Notes: generated from the letters alone by a model not told the origin. A stretch of 37,922 nt of DNA from Planctomycetota bacterium (GCA_023434205.1 JAEYTB010000245.1:1-37922); one strand, 5' to 3'; numbered from the stretch's first letter, positions 23,787 through 32,583 are shown. Numbers and translations are program-made.

Positions 23787-24584
23787 TCAGTGAACGACCG
23801 CCGTGCCCGCAGGCTTCCCGGCGCTCCACCGCGCCAGCGAGTCCGGATCATTGCCCGACAGAATCACCACCGGCGCCCCGATCTGCTCCGCGGCACGCGC
23901 CGCCGCCCGCGCCTTGGGCACCATGCCCCCCGTAATCACCCCCGACGCGATCAGCCCCTCGATCCCCGCCCCGTCAATCTCCGGTATCAGCTGCCTGCCC
24001 CCATCCAGGATCCCCGGCACATCCGTCATCAAAACCAGAACCGACGCCCGCACGTGCCACGCCACCCCCGCCGCGGCGTCATCCGCGTTCAGGTTCAGCA
24101 GCGTGCCCCGCGCGTCAATCCCGATCGAACTCAATACCGGCGTAAACCCTTCCCTCAGCAGCACCGGCAGAAGCCCCGCGCCCGCGGCAGACCGCTCCAC
24201 CACCGCGACCTCGCCCACACGCCCCAGGTCCACGCCCGGGACGCGCTTCACCCGCGTCGGAACCGCGTTCCCATCCCCCAGCGAAAGCCCCACCGCCCGT
24301 GTGCCCCGGGCCAGCAGCGACCCCACGATCCCCTTGTTCATCGAACCCGCCAGCACCGCGGCGATGTGCTCCATCTGCTCCGGCGGCGTTACCCGCAGCC
24401 CCTCGACCCGCTCCACCTTCAGCCCAAGCCTCTCCAGCAGCCGGTCCACGGCCTTCCCCCCGCCGTGGACGACCACGACCGGCCGCTGCCGAGCGAGCGC
24501 GGCAATCGCATCCCACAGCCGCGGCGAGGTCGCCGGGTCCTCGATCGTCGTGCCGCCGATCTTGATGACCACCGGCCCGCTCAA
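23787..24584 (-). CDS. argB: Acetylglutamate kinase
   Basis: ArgB phosphorylates N-acetylglutamate, the second step of arginine synthesis. The 265-aa product begins with the amino-acid-kinase nucleotide loop VVIKIGGTT, has VVVHGGGKAVDRLL, the acetylglutamate segment RVTPPEQMEHIAAVLAGSMN, NLNADDAAAGVA, and the catalytic ITGGMVPKARAA. There is no long N-terminal helix of the kind seen in arginine-inhibited hexameric enzymes, so feedback inhibition may be weak; that is inference. The start is a TTG that overlaps the argC stop by 4 bp (TTGA), indicating coupling. Confidence 0.95.
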   Translation of the reverse strand: MSGPVVIKIGGTTIEDPATSPRLWDAIAALARQRPVVVVHGGGKAVDRLLERLGLKVERVEGLRVTPPEQMEHIAAVLAGSMNKGIVGSLLARGTRAVGLSLGDGNAVPTRVKRVPGVDLGRVGEVAVVERSAAGAGLLPVLLREGFTPVLSSIGIDARGTLLNLNADDAAAGVAWHVRASVLVLMTDVPGILDGGRQLIPEIDGAGIEGLIASGVITGGMVPKARAAARAAEQIGAPVVILSGNDPDSLARWSAGKPAGTAVVH

Positions 24585-25630
24585 CCCGCGCCCCCGCTCA
24601 GCAGCCCCATCGTCTCGGGCAGGCCCAGCCGGATGTTCATGCACTGCACCGCCTGCCCCGCCGCGCCCTTCCCCAGGTTGTCGATCGCCGACGAAATCAC
24701 CAGGTGCCGGTTCGCCTCGTCCACCGCCCACCCGATGTCACAGAAGTTCGTGCCCTTCACATCATTCACGGCGGGCCACACCCCTGGCGGGCACAGCCGC
24801 ACAAACGGCTCCTCCGCGTACGCGCCTGCCAGAGTGTCCGCGACCCGCGCCGCTCCCCACCCCGCCGCAAGCTCCACGTGAATGGTCGAAACAATCCCCC
24901 GGTCGTACGGCCCGATGTGCGGCGTGAACACCACCGGCACGCCCGCGTACGCATCGATCTCCGGGTTGTGGCGGTGCTTGAGCACGTTGTACGCCCGCAC
25001 GCTCACCTCGCACAGCAGCATCGCCTGGCTCGGGCTGCGGCCCGCGCCGCTCACCCCGCTGATGGAGTCCACGATCGGCCGCCGCACCCCGCCCCGCGCA
25101 TCCTCCGCGATGGCCCCCGCCCGCACTAGCGGCGCCAGCGGCAGAATCGCCGAGGTCGGGTAGCACCCCGGCACCGCCACCAGCCGCGCGCCCCGGATCG
25201 CCGCGCGGTGGAGTTCCGGCAGCCCGTACACCGCCCCGGCCAGCACCTCCCCGTGCGTGTGCTCAAAGCCGTAGTACGTGGGGTACAGGCCCGCATCCTT
25301 CAAACGGAAGCCCCCCGAAAGGTCAAACACGTTCAGCCCAAGGTCCAGCAGCGGCGGCGCAAGCTCCACGCTCGCCTCGTGCGGCGTCGCCAGAAACACC
25401 GCGTCGGGCTTCAGGGCCGCGACGCCCGCCACGCTCGTGGCCCGCACCGGCAGGTCCAGCCTGCCCCGGAACCGCGGCCACGAATCCGAATAGCTCGCGG
25501 CCTTCCCCTCCTGCTCGCGCTTGGCCGAGCCGAACAGCCCGACGATCTCCGCCCGCGGGTGCGCGAGCAGCAGCGACACCAGCTCCGCGCCGCTGTAGCC
25601 GCCCGCCCCGATCACCGCCACCTGCGCCAT
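24581..25630 (-). CDS. argC: N-acetyl-gamma-glutamyl-phosphate reductase
   Basis: ArgC reduces acetylglutamyl phosphate with NADPH to the semialdehyde. The 349-aa protein has the Rossmann start VAVIGAGGYSGAELVSLLLA, the catalytic-cysteine motif VPGCYPTSAILPL, the SGVSGAGRSP loop and HRHNPEIDAY. ATG 25630 has AAAGGGG 8 nt upstream; the frame is open 22 codons further, but homology starts here. It lies 75 bp after argR, so a separate promoter is possible but none was recognised. Confidence 0.96.
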   Translation of the reverse strand: MAQVAVIGAGGYSGAELVSLLLAHPRAEIVGLFGSAKREQEGKAASYSDSWPRFRGRLDLPVRATSVAGVAALKPDAVFLATPHEASVELAPPLLDLGLNVFDLSGGFRLKDAGLYPTYYGFEHTHGEVLAGAVYGLPELHRAAIRGARLVAVPGCYPTSAILPLAPLVRAGAIAEDARGGVRRPIVDSISGVSGAGRSPSQAMLLCEVSVRAYNVLKHRHNPEIDAYAGVPVVFTPHIGPYDRGIVSTIHVELAAGWGAARVADTLAGAYAEEPFVRLCPPGVWPAVNDVKGTNFCDIGWAVDEANRHLVISSAIDNLGKGAAGQAVQCMNIRLGLPETMGLLSGGAG

Positions 25631-25705
25631 CCCGCAAGCCCCTTTCTCGACCACGAACATAGCCCCACGCCCGCGCCGCGGCACAAGCGCGCCCAACGCC
25701 CCGCG

Positions 25706-26158
25706 TCAGGGCCGCGAGGCAAGCTCCTGGAACAGCTTCACAATCCTCGTCGCCTGCGTCGCCGTCGCGGTGGCGACGAAGATCGTGTCGTCGCCCGCCA
25801 CCGTGCCAACCGCCCCGTCAAGCCCCGCGCGGTCGATCTCCGACGCCAGCGCCGGGGCCTGCCCCGCCCCCGTGCGCACCACCACCAGGTTCACCGCCCG
25901 CCGCGCCGAGACCATGAACGACGACAGCGCCCGCTGAAGCTCGCGCCGCGCCGGCTCGCGGTTCGCGCCCGGCGAAGGCAGCATGTAGCCCTCAGGCCCC
26001 TTCAGCACCCCCAGCTCCCGCAGATCGCGCGACAGCGTCGCCTGCGTCGCCTCGATGCCGTCCCGAGACAGCACCGCCGCGATCTCCTCCTGGCTGCGCA
26101 GGTGCTGGCTCGCAAGGAGGTCGCGGAGTCGGCTCTGTCGGCGCGTCTTGATGCTCAC
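25706..26158 (-). CDS. argR: Arginine repressor ArgR
   Basis: ArgR is the arginine-dependent DNA-binding regulator of arginine genes. The 150-aa protein has a winged-helix N-terminus (residues about 5-70) with SQEEIAAVLSRDGIEATQAT followed by LSRDLRELG. The C-terminal arginine-binding and hexamerisation domain has GTVAGDDTIFVATAT. Length and both motifs are standard. It is first in the argRCBFG run. An ARG-box-like palindrome within the promoter immediately before its start suggests self-repression, and the predicted transcription start is within a few bases of the ATG, so the message may be leaderless. Confidence 0.96.
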   Translation of the reverse strand: MSIKTRRQSRLRDLLASQHLRSQEEIAAVLSRDGIEATQATLSRDLRELGVLKGPEGYMLPSPGANREPARRELQRALSSFMVSARRAVNLVVVRTGAGQAPALASEIDRAGLDGAVGTVAGDDTIFVATATATQATRIVKLFQELASRP

Positions 26159-26160
26159 GA

Positions 26161-26195
26161 TGAATGATTATGCACGGCATGGATAGCCGAGTCAA
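26161..26195 (-). promoter_or_regulatory. argR promoter overlapping an ARG box (ArgR operator)
   Basis: On the minus strand TTGACT (26195-26190) is followed after 17 bases by CATAAT (26172-26167), a strong sigma-70 match. Overlapping the -10 is TGCATAATCATTCA (26174-26161), which fits the ARG-box half-site pattern TGNAT-N4-ATTCA. The ATG of argR starts 2 bases beyond the box. ArgR bound here would block RNA polymerase, giving arginine-dependent repression of argR and probably argCBFG. Initiation about 7 nt after the -10 would fall near 26160, leaving almost no 5' leader. Confidence 0.75.
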
Positions 26196-26213
26196 GCCCC
26201 GGCCCCCGCGCCC

Positions 26214-28241
26214 TCAGCGGCTGACCTGGTTCATCGCCATCTCGAACCACGCGTCCGCCTTGCTCACCTCCGACCGCGCCGCCGCCCACCGCCGGCTCGC
26301 GCTCTGCTGCGCGAACGACCACAGCAGCCGCGCCGCCGCCCGCCGCACCGGCCCCGCGCTCCCCCGCACCAGCGCCGCCAGCACCCGCAGCCCGTGCTGC
26401 CGCACCAGCCTGTCCTCCAGCGACACGAAGCTCTCCACCCGCCCCGGGTCCCCCTGCCGCCCCGACCGCCCCGCCAGCTGCCGGTCCACCCGCGCCTCGT
26501 CGTTCCGCTCCGTCGACACCACCAGCAAACCCCCCGCCGCGCGGCTCTCCGGCGAAAGCTGGATGTCCGTCCCCCGCCCCGCCATGTTCGTCGCCACCGT
26601 CACCGCCCCCGGCCGCCCCGCCTTCGCGATGATCGTCGCCTCCTCCGCCTCGCGGTTCGCGTTCAGAACCTCGCACTCCACCCCCCGCGCCCGGATCAAC
26701 GCCCCCACCTGCTCCGACGCCGCCACGCTCCACGTCCCCACCAGCACCGGCTGCCCCCGACGGCTCGCCTCCACCACCCGGTCCGCCGCCGCCCTCAGCT
26801 TCTCCTCCGCCGTGATGAACACCCGGTCCGGCGCCCGCGTCCGCGCCACCGGCCGGTGCGTCGGCACCGCCGCCACCGGCAGCCGGTACCACGCCCACAG
26901 CTCCCCCGCGACCTCCCGCGCCGTCCCCGTCATGCCCGCCAGCCGCTCGTACTTCTGGAAAAAACCCTGATAGCTGCACCGCGCCGCCGCGACGTTCTCC
27001 CCCTTGATCTTCAGCCCCTCCTTCGCCTCCACCGCCTGGTGCAGCCCCATCTGCCACTGCCGCCCCGGCAGGATGCGCCCCGTGGACCGGTCCACGATCA
27101 CCACCTCCCCGTCCTTGATCACGTAGTCCTCTTCACGCTTGTACAGCAGCAGCGCCTGCAGCGCCTGCACCACCAGCTCCTCGCGCCGCCGCGGCCCCGC
27201 CCAGAACGCCGGCAGCCCCTCCGCCATCCGCGCCAGCCGCTCCCGCCCCGCGCCCGTCAGCTTCACATCGCGGTGCCGAACCTCGTGCGTGTAGTCCGTC
27301 CCCGCCGTCAGCTCCCGCGCGATCGCCGCCGCGCGCACATAGTGCTCCGTCCCCACCTGCCCCGACCGCTCGCTGATGATCGCCGGCGTCACGGACTCGT
27401 CGATCAGCACGCTGTCCGCCTCGTCCACGATCGCCGCGCACAGCCCGCGCTGCACCACCTTCCCGTCCCACCGCGCCGGCGCCTCCCGCGACACCAGGTC
27501 GTCCAGCAGAACCCCCGCCAGCCGCGGCAGCAGCGGCGATGCCAGCCGGTCCCGCAGGTAATCGAAAATCACCTGCTTGTCCGCCGCGTACGTGATGTCC
27601 GCGGCGTACGCCGCCCGCCGGCCCTCCGGCTTGGTGCCGTCCTGGATCACGCCGACCGTCAGCCCCAGTCGCCGGTACGCCGGCGCCGTGATCTCCGCGT
27701 CGCGCCGCGCCAGGTAATCGTTGACCGTGATCACATGCACGCCCCGCCCCACCCAGCCGTCCAGCGCCGCCGGCAGGATGGCCGTCACCGTCTTGCCCTC
27801 GCCCGTGGCAAGCTCCGCGCAACAGCCCGCCGCCAGCGCCAGCGCCCCCAGCACCTGCTCGGCGTGCAGGCAGAGCCCGATCTCGCGCCGCACCACCTCG
27901 TACGCCGCCGCGAACGCGCGGTCCACCGCCGCCGCGTCCCCGCGCCGTACCACCGCGTCCGCGCGAGCCTCCGCGATCTCCGCGTCCAGCGCCGCGTTGC
28001 TGAACGACGCCAGCCCCGCCGCCGCCTGCATGATCCCCCGCGCCCGGCCCCACTCAAGGCGCTGCGCCCGCCGCCGCGCCGCCCAGCCCGTCACCAGGTC
28101 GCCCACGACGTCAAAGCCCTTGGCGATCGGCCGGCGCGGCCGCGCGCCCCCCAGCATCGGCCACAGCCTTGCCGATGTCGGCGCTGGCGCCGCCAGCCAC
28201 TGATCAGGCCGCACCGCCGGCTGTGCAAAGACCCCGTTCAT
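26214..28241 (-). CDS. SecA-like translocase ATPase, short and divergent
   Basis: This 675-aa protein has the SecA DEAD motor: CAELATGEGKTVTAILPAAL (Walker A K150), VHVITVNDYLARRDAEI, VIFDYLRDRLAS, and AAIVDEADSVLIDESVTPAI (Walker B D273/E274). A preprotein-binding insertion is present, followed by DGEVVIVDRSTGRILPGRQW and AVEAKEGLKIKGENVA. The second RecA domain has GTWSVAASEQV, VATNMAGRGTDIQL and RQLAGRSGRQGDPG. It stops shortly after the motor: only the first scaffold helix (about 640-670) is present. The rest of the C-terminal helical domains and the zinc-binding SecB tail are missing, whereas typical SecA is near 900 aa. The ATG at 28241 overlaps the M50-HlyD stop (ATGA), linking it to that membrane complex. 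It is unlikely to be the housekeeping SecA. Confidence 0.9.
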   Translation of the reverse strand: MNGVFAQPAVRPDQWLAAPAPTSARLWPMLGGARPRRPIAKGFDVVGDLVTGWAARRRAQRLEWGRARGIMQAAAGLASFSNAALDAEIAEARADAVVRRGDAAAVDRAFAAAYEVVRREIGLCLHAEQVLGALALAAGCCAELATGEGKTVTAILPAALDGWVGRGVHVITVNDYLARRDAEITAPAYRRLGLTVGVIQDGTKPEGRRAAYAADITYAADKQVIFDYLRDRLASPLLPRLAGVLLDDLVSREAPARWDGKVVQRGLCAAIVDEADSVLIDESVTPAIISERSGQVGTEHYVRAAAIARELTAGTDYTHEVRHRDVKLTGAGRERLARMAEGLPAFWAGPRRREELVVQALQALLLYKREEDYVIKDGEVVIVDRSTGRILPGRQWQMGLHQAVEAKEGLKIKGENVAAARCSYQGFFQKYERLAGMTGTAREVAGELWAWYRLPVAAVPTHRPVARTRAPDRVFITAEEKLRAAADRVVEASRRGQPVLVGTWSVAASEQVGALIRARGVECEVLNANREAEEATIIAKAGRPGAVTVATNMAGRGTDIQLSPESRAAGGLLVVSTERNDEARVDRQLAGRSGRQGDPGRVESFVSLEDRLVRQHGLRVLAALVRGSAGPVRRAAARLLWSFAQQSASRRWAAARSEVSKADAWFEMAMNQVSR

Positions 28242-30469
28242 GCCTCCGCCCTGTCGCCGACATACTGCCGGAACCACCGCCACCACTGCGTCAGCAGCGG
28301 CTCGGGCTCCACGCTGAACCGCACCCGCGCCCGCAGCCCCGGCTTCCACGCGCTGATGTCGTCGCCCTCCCCAAGCCGCGGCTCCAGCTCCACCAGCCAG
28401 TGCGGCGCCACCGACGTCGCGTTCTGCGGGTCCGTCGGGTCGGTGATCAGCTCGCCCCCCGCCTGGCTCGTCAGGCTCTCGCTCACGATCCGCCGCGAAC
28501 CCGCCGGCGCGCTCCGCGTCACCACCGCGTCGATCTCATCCCCCGCCCGCCCCCGCACCCGCACGCTCGCCCGCACGCCCTCCACCGCCTCGCCCACCCG
28601 CTCGCGGAACACGTACCCCCGGTCGCGGTCCGCCACCACGCACCGCACCAGCAGCCGGTCCGTGCTCGCGACCGTCCCCAGCAGCGAGCCCTTCGTGAAG
28701 AACCCCCCGACCAGCCGGTCCATGTCCGTCCCCAGCCCCGCGGCGGGGACCACAAACCCCGGCGCCGCCGCGCGGATGATCAGCCCCGCCGCCCGCTCCT
28801 CGGCCCGCGCCAGCGCCAGCTCAAGCTGCCGCAGCCGCGACTCCGCCAGCACGCGGTCCGTGTACGACCCGCTCATCGCGCTGTCCAGCTCCGCCTGTGC
28901 GCCGTCCACCGCCGCCCGCGCCGCCGCGAGCTGCGCCATCACCTCCCCGTTGTAGATCGTGATGATCGGGTCGCCCTTGTTGACCCGCTCCCCCGGCCGC
29001 ACGTGGACCACCTCGACAAACCCGTCCTCCGACGGCCGCAGCGGCTCGATGAGCTGCGGCTCCACCGTGCCCAGGGCATACCCCGCCGCCGGCGCCGGGA
29101 CCAGCGACAGCCCCGCCCCGATCCCCCCGAACAGGCACACCGTCACCGTCACCGCCCGCACCCGCCGGCCGATCAGCGTCGGGCTCGTCAGCAAAAACCC
29201 GACCGACTTGAGCAGCGGCCACACAAACCACATCACGCCCGCCACCACCGCGATCACCGCCCCCAGCGTCAGGTACCGCGGGTCGCTCCACAGGATCAGC
29301 ACGATCCCCACCACGATCAGCATCCGGTACGGCCACGACAGCAGCCCGTACGTCAGCAGCACCCAGAACTCCCCCAGCGACCGCACGTGCGGCGGCCGCC
29401 CGCCCGTCCGGTACAGCCCCTTGGTGAACAGGTACTTCACCAGCTCCATCGACCGCTGCGCCAGGTTTGCCGTTCCCGTCAGGTCCGACAGGATGTAGTA
29501 CCCGTCGTACCGCAGCAGCGGGTTCAGGTTGAAGATGATCGTGGTCACCCCCGAGATCACCATCGCGTTGAACAGCACCGTCCGCACCAGCCCCGAATCA
29601 TCCCGCCCCATGTACGACCACGCGATCGCCGCCAGCGCCGCCAGGAACGTCTCGAAGATCACCCCGCCCGCCGACACCAGCACCCGCTTCCACACCTCCG
29701 GCATCCGCCACGCCGACGACGTGTCGCAGTACGGGAAGGGCAGCACCAGCGCGATCAGCATCATGCCGACCTCCGTGCACCGCCCGCCCATCGCCTTGCA
29801 CGCCGCCGCGTGCCCCAGCTCGTGCCACGCCCGCAGCACGATGAACACCAGCCCGATCCACACCAGGTTCGACGGCGCCAGAACCCCGTTGAGCGAGTCC
29901 GACAACGCCGCCCGGTTCACAAACACGCGGTACAGCGCGAACACCACCACCCCCAGCCACACCGCCGCGCCCCACCGCGAGAACAGCGGCGTCAGCACGT
30001 TCTTCCACCGCTCCAGCCAAGGCTCGGGGTTCAGCAGCGGGATCGTCATCGACACCCCCCGCCCCGTCCGCTGCTGCACCTTCCGCGTCGCCGCCTCCCG
30101 CCGCCGCAGCTCGATCATGTCCGCCGCCAGCGGCAGGTCCCCGCTCAGCAGCCCGAACAGCTGCAGCTTGCTCAGCAGCTCCACGCACTCCCGCTGCGTC
30201 GGCGCCCCGTCCCCCAGCTGCGCGTTGCACGCCTCCCACGCCGCGTCCACGCTCCGCCGCCCGTCCAGCAGCCCCACAAAGAAGTACGCCGACTCCGACA
30301 GCCGGAAGTACTGCCCCGCCGCCGGGTCCTCCACGATGTACGCCGTGTGACGCCCGAACTTCTGCCGGATCACCTGCGCGTGCGCCGACAGCCGCGGGCG
30401 CGTCGGCCCCACCCTGTACCACAGGTCGCTGAAGGTGCCCGAGACGTTCTGACGCAGCAGCTCGAGCAT
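28238..30469 (-). CDS. Polytopic M50 (site-2 protease-like) protein with PqqD-like N-terminus and HlyD C-terminus
   Basis: The 743-aa protein combines three parts. Residues about 30-110 (TAYIVEDPAAGQYFRLSES, SVDAAWEACN, KLQLFGLL) have the pattern of a PqqD-like winged-helix domain. Residues about 165-460 hold several membrane segments with the metalloprotease motif HELGH (216-220) and the second metal motif NLNPLLRYDGYY (314-325), both intact. Residues about 465-730 form a HlyD-like periplasmic adaptor (PSEDGFVEVVHVRPGERVNK, coiled coil, FFTKGSLLGTVAS). Proteins of this type are annotated as 'putative peptide zinc metalloprotease' or YydH-like. The start lies 1 bp after the GAF-HlyD stop, and its stop overlaps the SecA-like gene, so all three are translated together. 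Proteolysis of a substrate during export is a reasonable inference. Confidence 0.85.
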   Translation of the reverse strand: MLELLRQNVSGTFSDLWYRVGPTRPRLSAHAQVIRQKFGRHTAYIVEDPAAGQYFRLSESAYFFVGLLDGRRSVDAAWEACNAQLGDGAPTQRECVELLSKLQLFGLLSGDLPLAADMIELRRREAATRKVQQRTGRGVSMTIPLLNPEPWLERWKNVLTPLFSRWGAAVWLGVVVFALYRVFVNRAALSDSLNGVLAPSNLVWIGLVFIVLRAWHELGHAAACKAMGGRCTEVGMMLIALVLPFPYCDTSSAWRMPEVWKRVLVSAGGVIFETFLAALAAIAWSYMGRDDSGLVRTVLFNAMVISGVTTIIFNLNPLLRYDGYYILSDLTGTANLAQRSMELVKYLFTKGLYRTGGRPPHVRSLGEFWVLLTYGLLSWPYRMLIVVGIVLILWSDPRYLTLGAVIAVVAGVMWFVWPLLKSVGFLLTSPTLIGRRVRAVTVTVCLFGGIGAGLSLVPAPAAGYALGTVEPQLIEPLRPSEDGFVEVVHVRPGERVNKGDPIITIYNGEVMAQLAAARAAVDGAQAELDSAMSGSYTDRVLAESRLRQLELALARAEERAAGLIIRAAAPGFVVPAAGLGTDMDRLVGGFFTKGSLLGTVASTDRLLVRCVVADRDRGYVFRERVGEAVEGVRASVRVRGRAGDEIDAVVTRSAPAGSRRIVSESLTSQAGGELITDPTDPQNATSVAPHWLVELEPRLGEGDDISAWKPGLRARVRFSVEPEPLLTQWWRWFRQYVGDRAEA

Positions 30470-30470
30470 G

Positions 30471-32420
30471 TCACCACCACATCCGCATCCGGACTTCCTC
30501 GATCACAGGCCTCAGCACCAGCACCAGCGTCGTGCTCGTCCCGTCGTCCAGCTTCACCACCCCCGTCATCCCCGGCCGAAGCCACCCCGACAGCTCCGCC
30601 GAACCCCCCGTCAGCTCCACCTCCGCCTGGTACACGTTCTTCCCCCGCACCACCTCCGCGGCAGGGTTCACCCGCACCACCCGCACCGGCACCTTCTCCC
30701 CAGGCCGCGCCCGGATCACCAGGTTCCCCTCCATCCCCTCCCGAACCCGCTGCGCGTCCTTCTCCTCGATAAACGCCACCGCCCGCTGCTCGCGGCTGAC
30801 AATCTCGAACAGCGGCTGCGTCGGGTCCACCCGCGCCCGAATAAACGAGTCCAGCTCCCCCCGCCCCACAAACCCGCCGATCGGCGCCCGGATCTCCGAC
30901 CGCGCCAGGTGCTCCCGCAGCATCGCCAGCTGCGCCGCCGCCTCGTCCACCTGCGACTGAATCCCGCGTGCCCGCGCGTTCTCCTGCTTCTGCAGCGCCT
31001 CGTTGACCTGCACCTCCAGCGACGCCACCCGCGCCTCCGTCTCCGCAACCTGCAGCAGCAGGTCCGTCGTGTCCATCGCCGCGAGCACCTGCCCCGCCGT
31101 CACCTGGTCGCCCGGCTTGACGCTCACCGACGCCAGGTACCCCGTGAACGGCGCCACCACCGTGCGCGACTGCTTCGCCTGCACCTCCGCGCCCGCCTTG
31201 ACCCGCGCCGGCACCGGGATCGCCGCCGCGCACACCAGCGCCGCCATCACCAGCAGCACCAGCAGCTTGACGCCCGTGTGCCGCGGCCCCAGCACCGCCT
31301 CGCCCAGGTCCAGCAGCCGGTCCCGCGTCACCGCCAGCACGCCCCGGTCCGCCAGCCGCCGCGTCCACAGCGCCGGCCCGATCGTCTCCGCCACCAGCCG
31401 CAAGAGCGGCACCGCCCCCGCCGGGAACGGGTCCGTCATCGGCCGCTCCAGCACCGCCACCCCCACCAACGCCCCCTCCACCCGCAGCGGCAGGCTCAGC
31501 ACCGCCGACGGCCCGAACTTCCGCGACAGCTCATCGTGCGCCCGCGTCACCCGCCGCTGCGCCGGGTCCCCCTCGTGCTCCGCCAGCGGCGGGTACACGA
31601 TCTCCGCGTTCTGCGCGGCACACTCCTCCATCACATCCTCGAGCGTCAGCACCGCCGCCGCGTTGCGGTCCACCTGGTCCGCCCCCGTGACCGCCTCCAG
31701 CCGGATCACCTGCCGGTGTACCAGCCCGATCGACACCCGCGTGCACCCGAACCGCCGCTGCAGCTCGTTGCACATGATCGCGCCCATCGTCCCGGCGCTC
31801 TGCCCCTGCTGCGAAATGTCCAGCAGCTCGAGTGTCTCCCGCAGCATCAGCGTCCGCCGCGACTCCGCCAGCGCCTGCTGCTTCCATAAAAACGCCTCGA
31901 ACTGCGCCGTCGTCAGCATCAGCGTCCGCAGCGCATCCTCATCGCCCGTGCCCGGCCTGGGACGCAGCGCCAGCACGCACGCGCCCTCCACCCGCCCGTC
32001 CGCGCACAGCGGCGCCGCCAGCAGCCGGTGCCGCGCCTCCTCGCCGTACAGCCCCGCCCCTGCCTTCGCCAGCGCCACCGAGTCGATCCGCCCCCCCGGC
32101 AGCTTGCCCGCCTCCGCTTCCGCGATGCACAGCTCCCCCGCCAGCCGCTCCATCCGCGCAAGCACCCCCGGCTGCAACACCGCCCCCGCCTCGTGCTCGG
32201 GCTGGTGCTGCGCGATCAGCCCCGGCCGCCGCGCCGCCCCAGACGCCAGGAACACCGCCCCGCCCACCGCCCCCACCAGCGCGCACTGCGCCCGCAGCAG
32301 GTGCATCAAAAAGCCCTGCACCTCGCGCATCGCATCGCCCTGCGGGGGCGGGCCGGCAACGCCCGCCTCGCCGGGCTGCGACGCCTCCATCACCGTTCCG
32401 GTCGTCTGGCCGCTGGACAT
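30471..32420 (-). CDS. GAF-domain HlyD-family membrane adaptor
   Basis: This 649-aa protein begins with two GAF-like regions in the cytoplasm (about 35-180 and 190-350; VLSLPLRVEGALVGVAVLER is typical GAF). One membrane segment (383-402) follows. The HlyD-type periplasmic part (about 405-640) has a lipoyl half QSRTVVAPFTGYLASVSVKP, an alpha-helical hairpin (about 440-490), the second lipoyl half SEIRAPIGGFVGRGE, and beta-barrel segments. A ligand sensor joined to a membrane-fusion adaptor in one chain is unusual; it could let a cytoplasmic signal control the export complex. The ATG at 32420 has GGAAG about 10 nt upstream; the frame is open to 32489. It is the first gene of the three-gene unit, and no convincing promoter was seen in the 163 bp before it. 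Confidence 0.85.
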   Translation of the reverse strand: MSSGQTTGTVMEASQPGEAGVAGPPPQGDAMREVQGFLMHLLRAQCALVGAVGGAVFLASGAARRPGLIAQHQPEHEAGAVLQPGVLARMERLAGELCIAEAEAGKLPGGRIDSVALAKAGAGLYGEEARHRLLAAPLCADGRVEGACVLALRPRPGTGDEDALRTLMLTTAQFEAFLWKQQALAESRRTLMLRETLELLDISQQGQSAGTMGAIMCNELQRRFGCTRVSIGLVHRQVIRLEAVTGADQVDRNAAAVLTLEDVMEECAAQNAEIVYPPLAEHEGDPAQRRVTRAHDELSRKFGPSAVLSLPLRVEGALVGVAVLERPMTDPFPAGAVPLLRLVAETIGPALWTRRLADRGVLAVTRDRLLDLGEAVLGPRHTGVKLLVLLVMAALVCAAAIPVPARVKAGAEVQAKQSRTVVAPFTGYLASVSVKPGDQVTAGQVLAAMDTTDLLLQVAETEARVASLEVQVNEALQKQENARARGIQSQVDEAAAQLAMLREHLARSEIRAPIGGFVGRGELDSFIRARVDPTQPLFEIVSREQRAVAFIEEKDAQRVREGMEGNLVIRARPGEKVPVRVVRVNPAAEVVRGKNVYQAEVELTGGSAELSGWLRPGMTGVVKLDDGTSTTLVLVLRPVIEEVRMRMWW

Positions 32421-32583
32421 GCGCGCTGAGCTTCCTTGCGTGGCGACGGGGGGCCGCGCCCCGCCGGCGCGGCGCTGGTGGCTCCCCACGTTCAGGGTTA
32501 CCCCGTGCCCCTAACTCTACGCAACCAAGTGGTCCGTCCCCCGGGGCCCAGCGGTTGCGGAGAACCCAAAGGAGCAATGCTGC

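Noticed and set aside
26394..30772. Very long plus-strand open frames opposite the SecA-like and M50-HlyD genes
   Set aside because: Compositional shadows of GC-rich coding DNA: Arg/Pro/His-rich with no conserved motif, while the minus strand encodes clear families.
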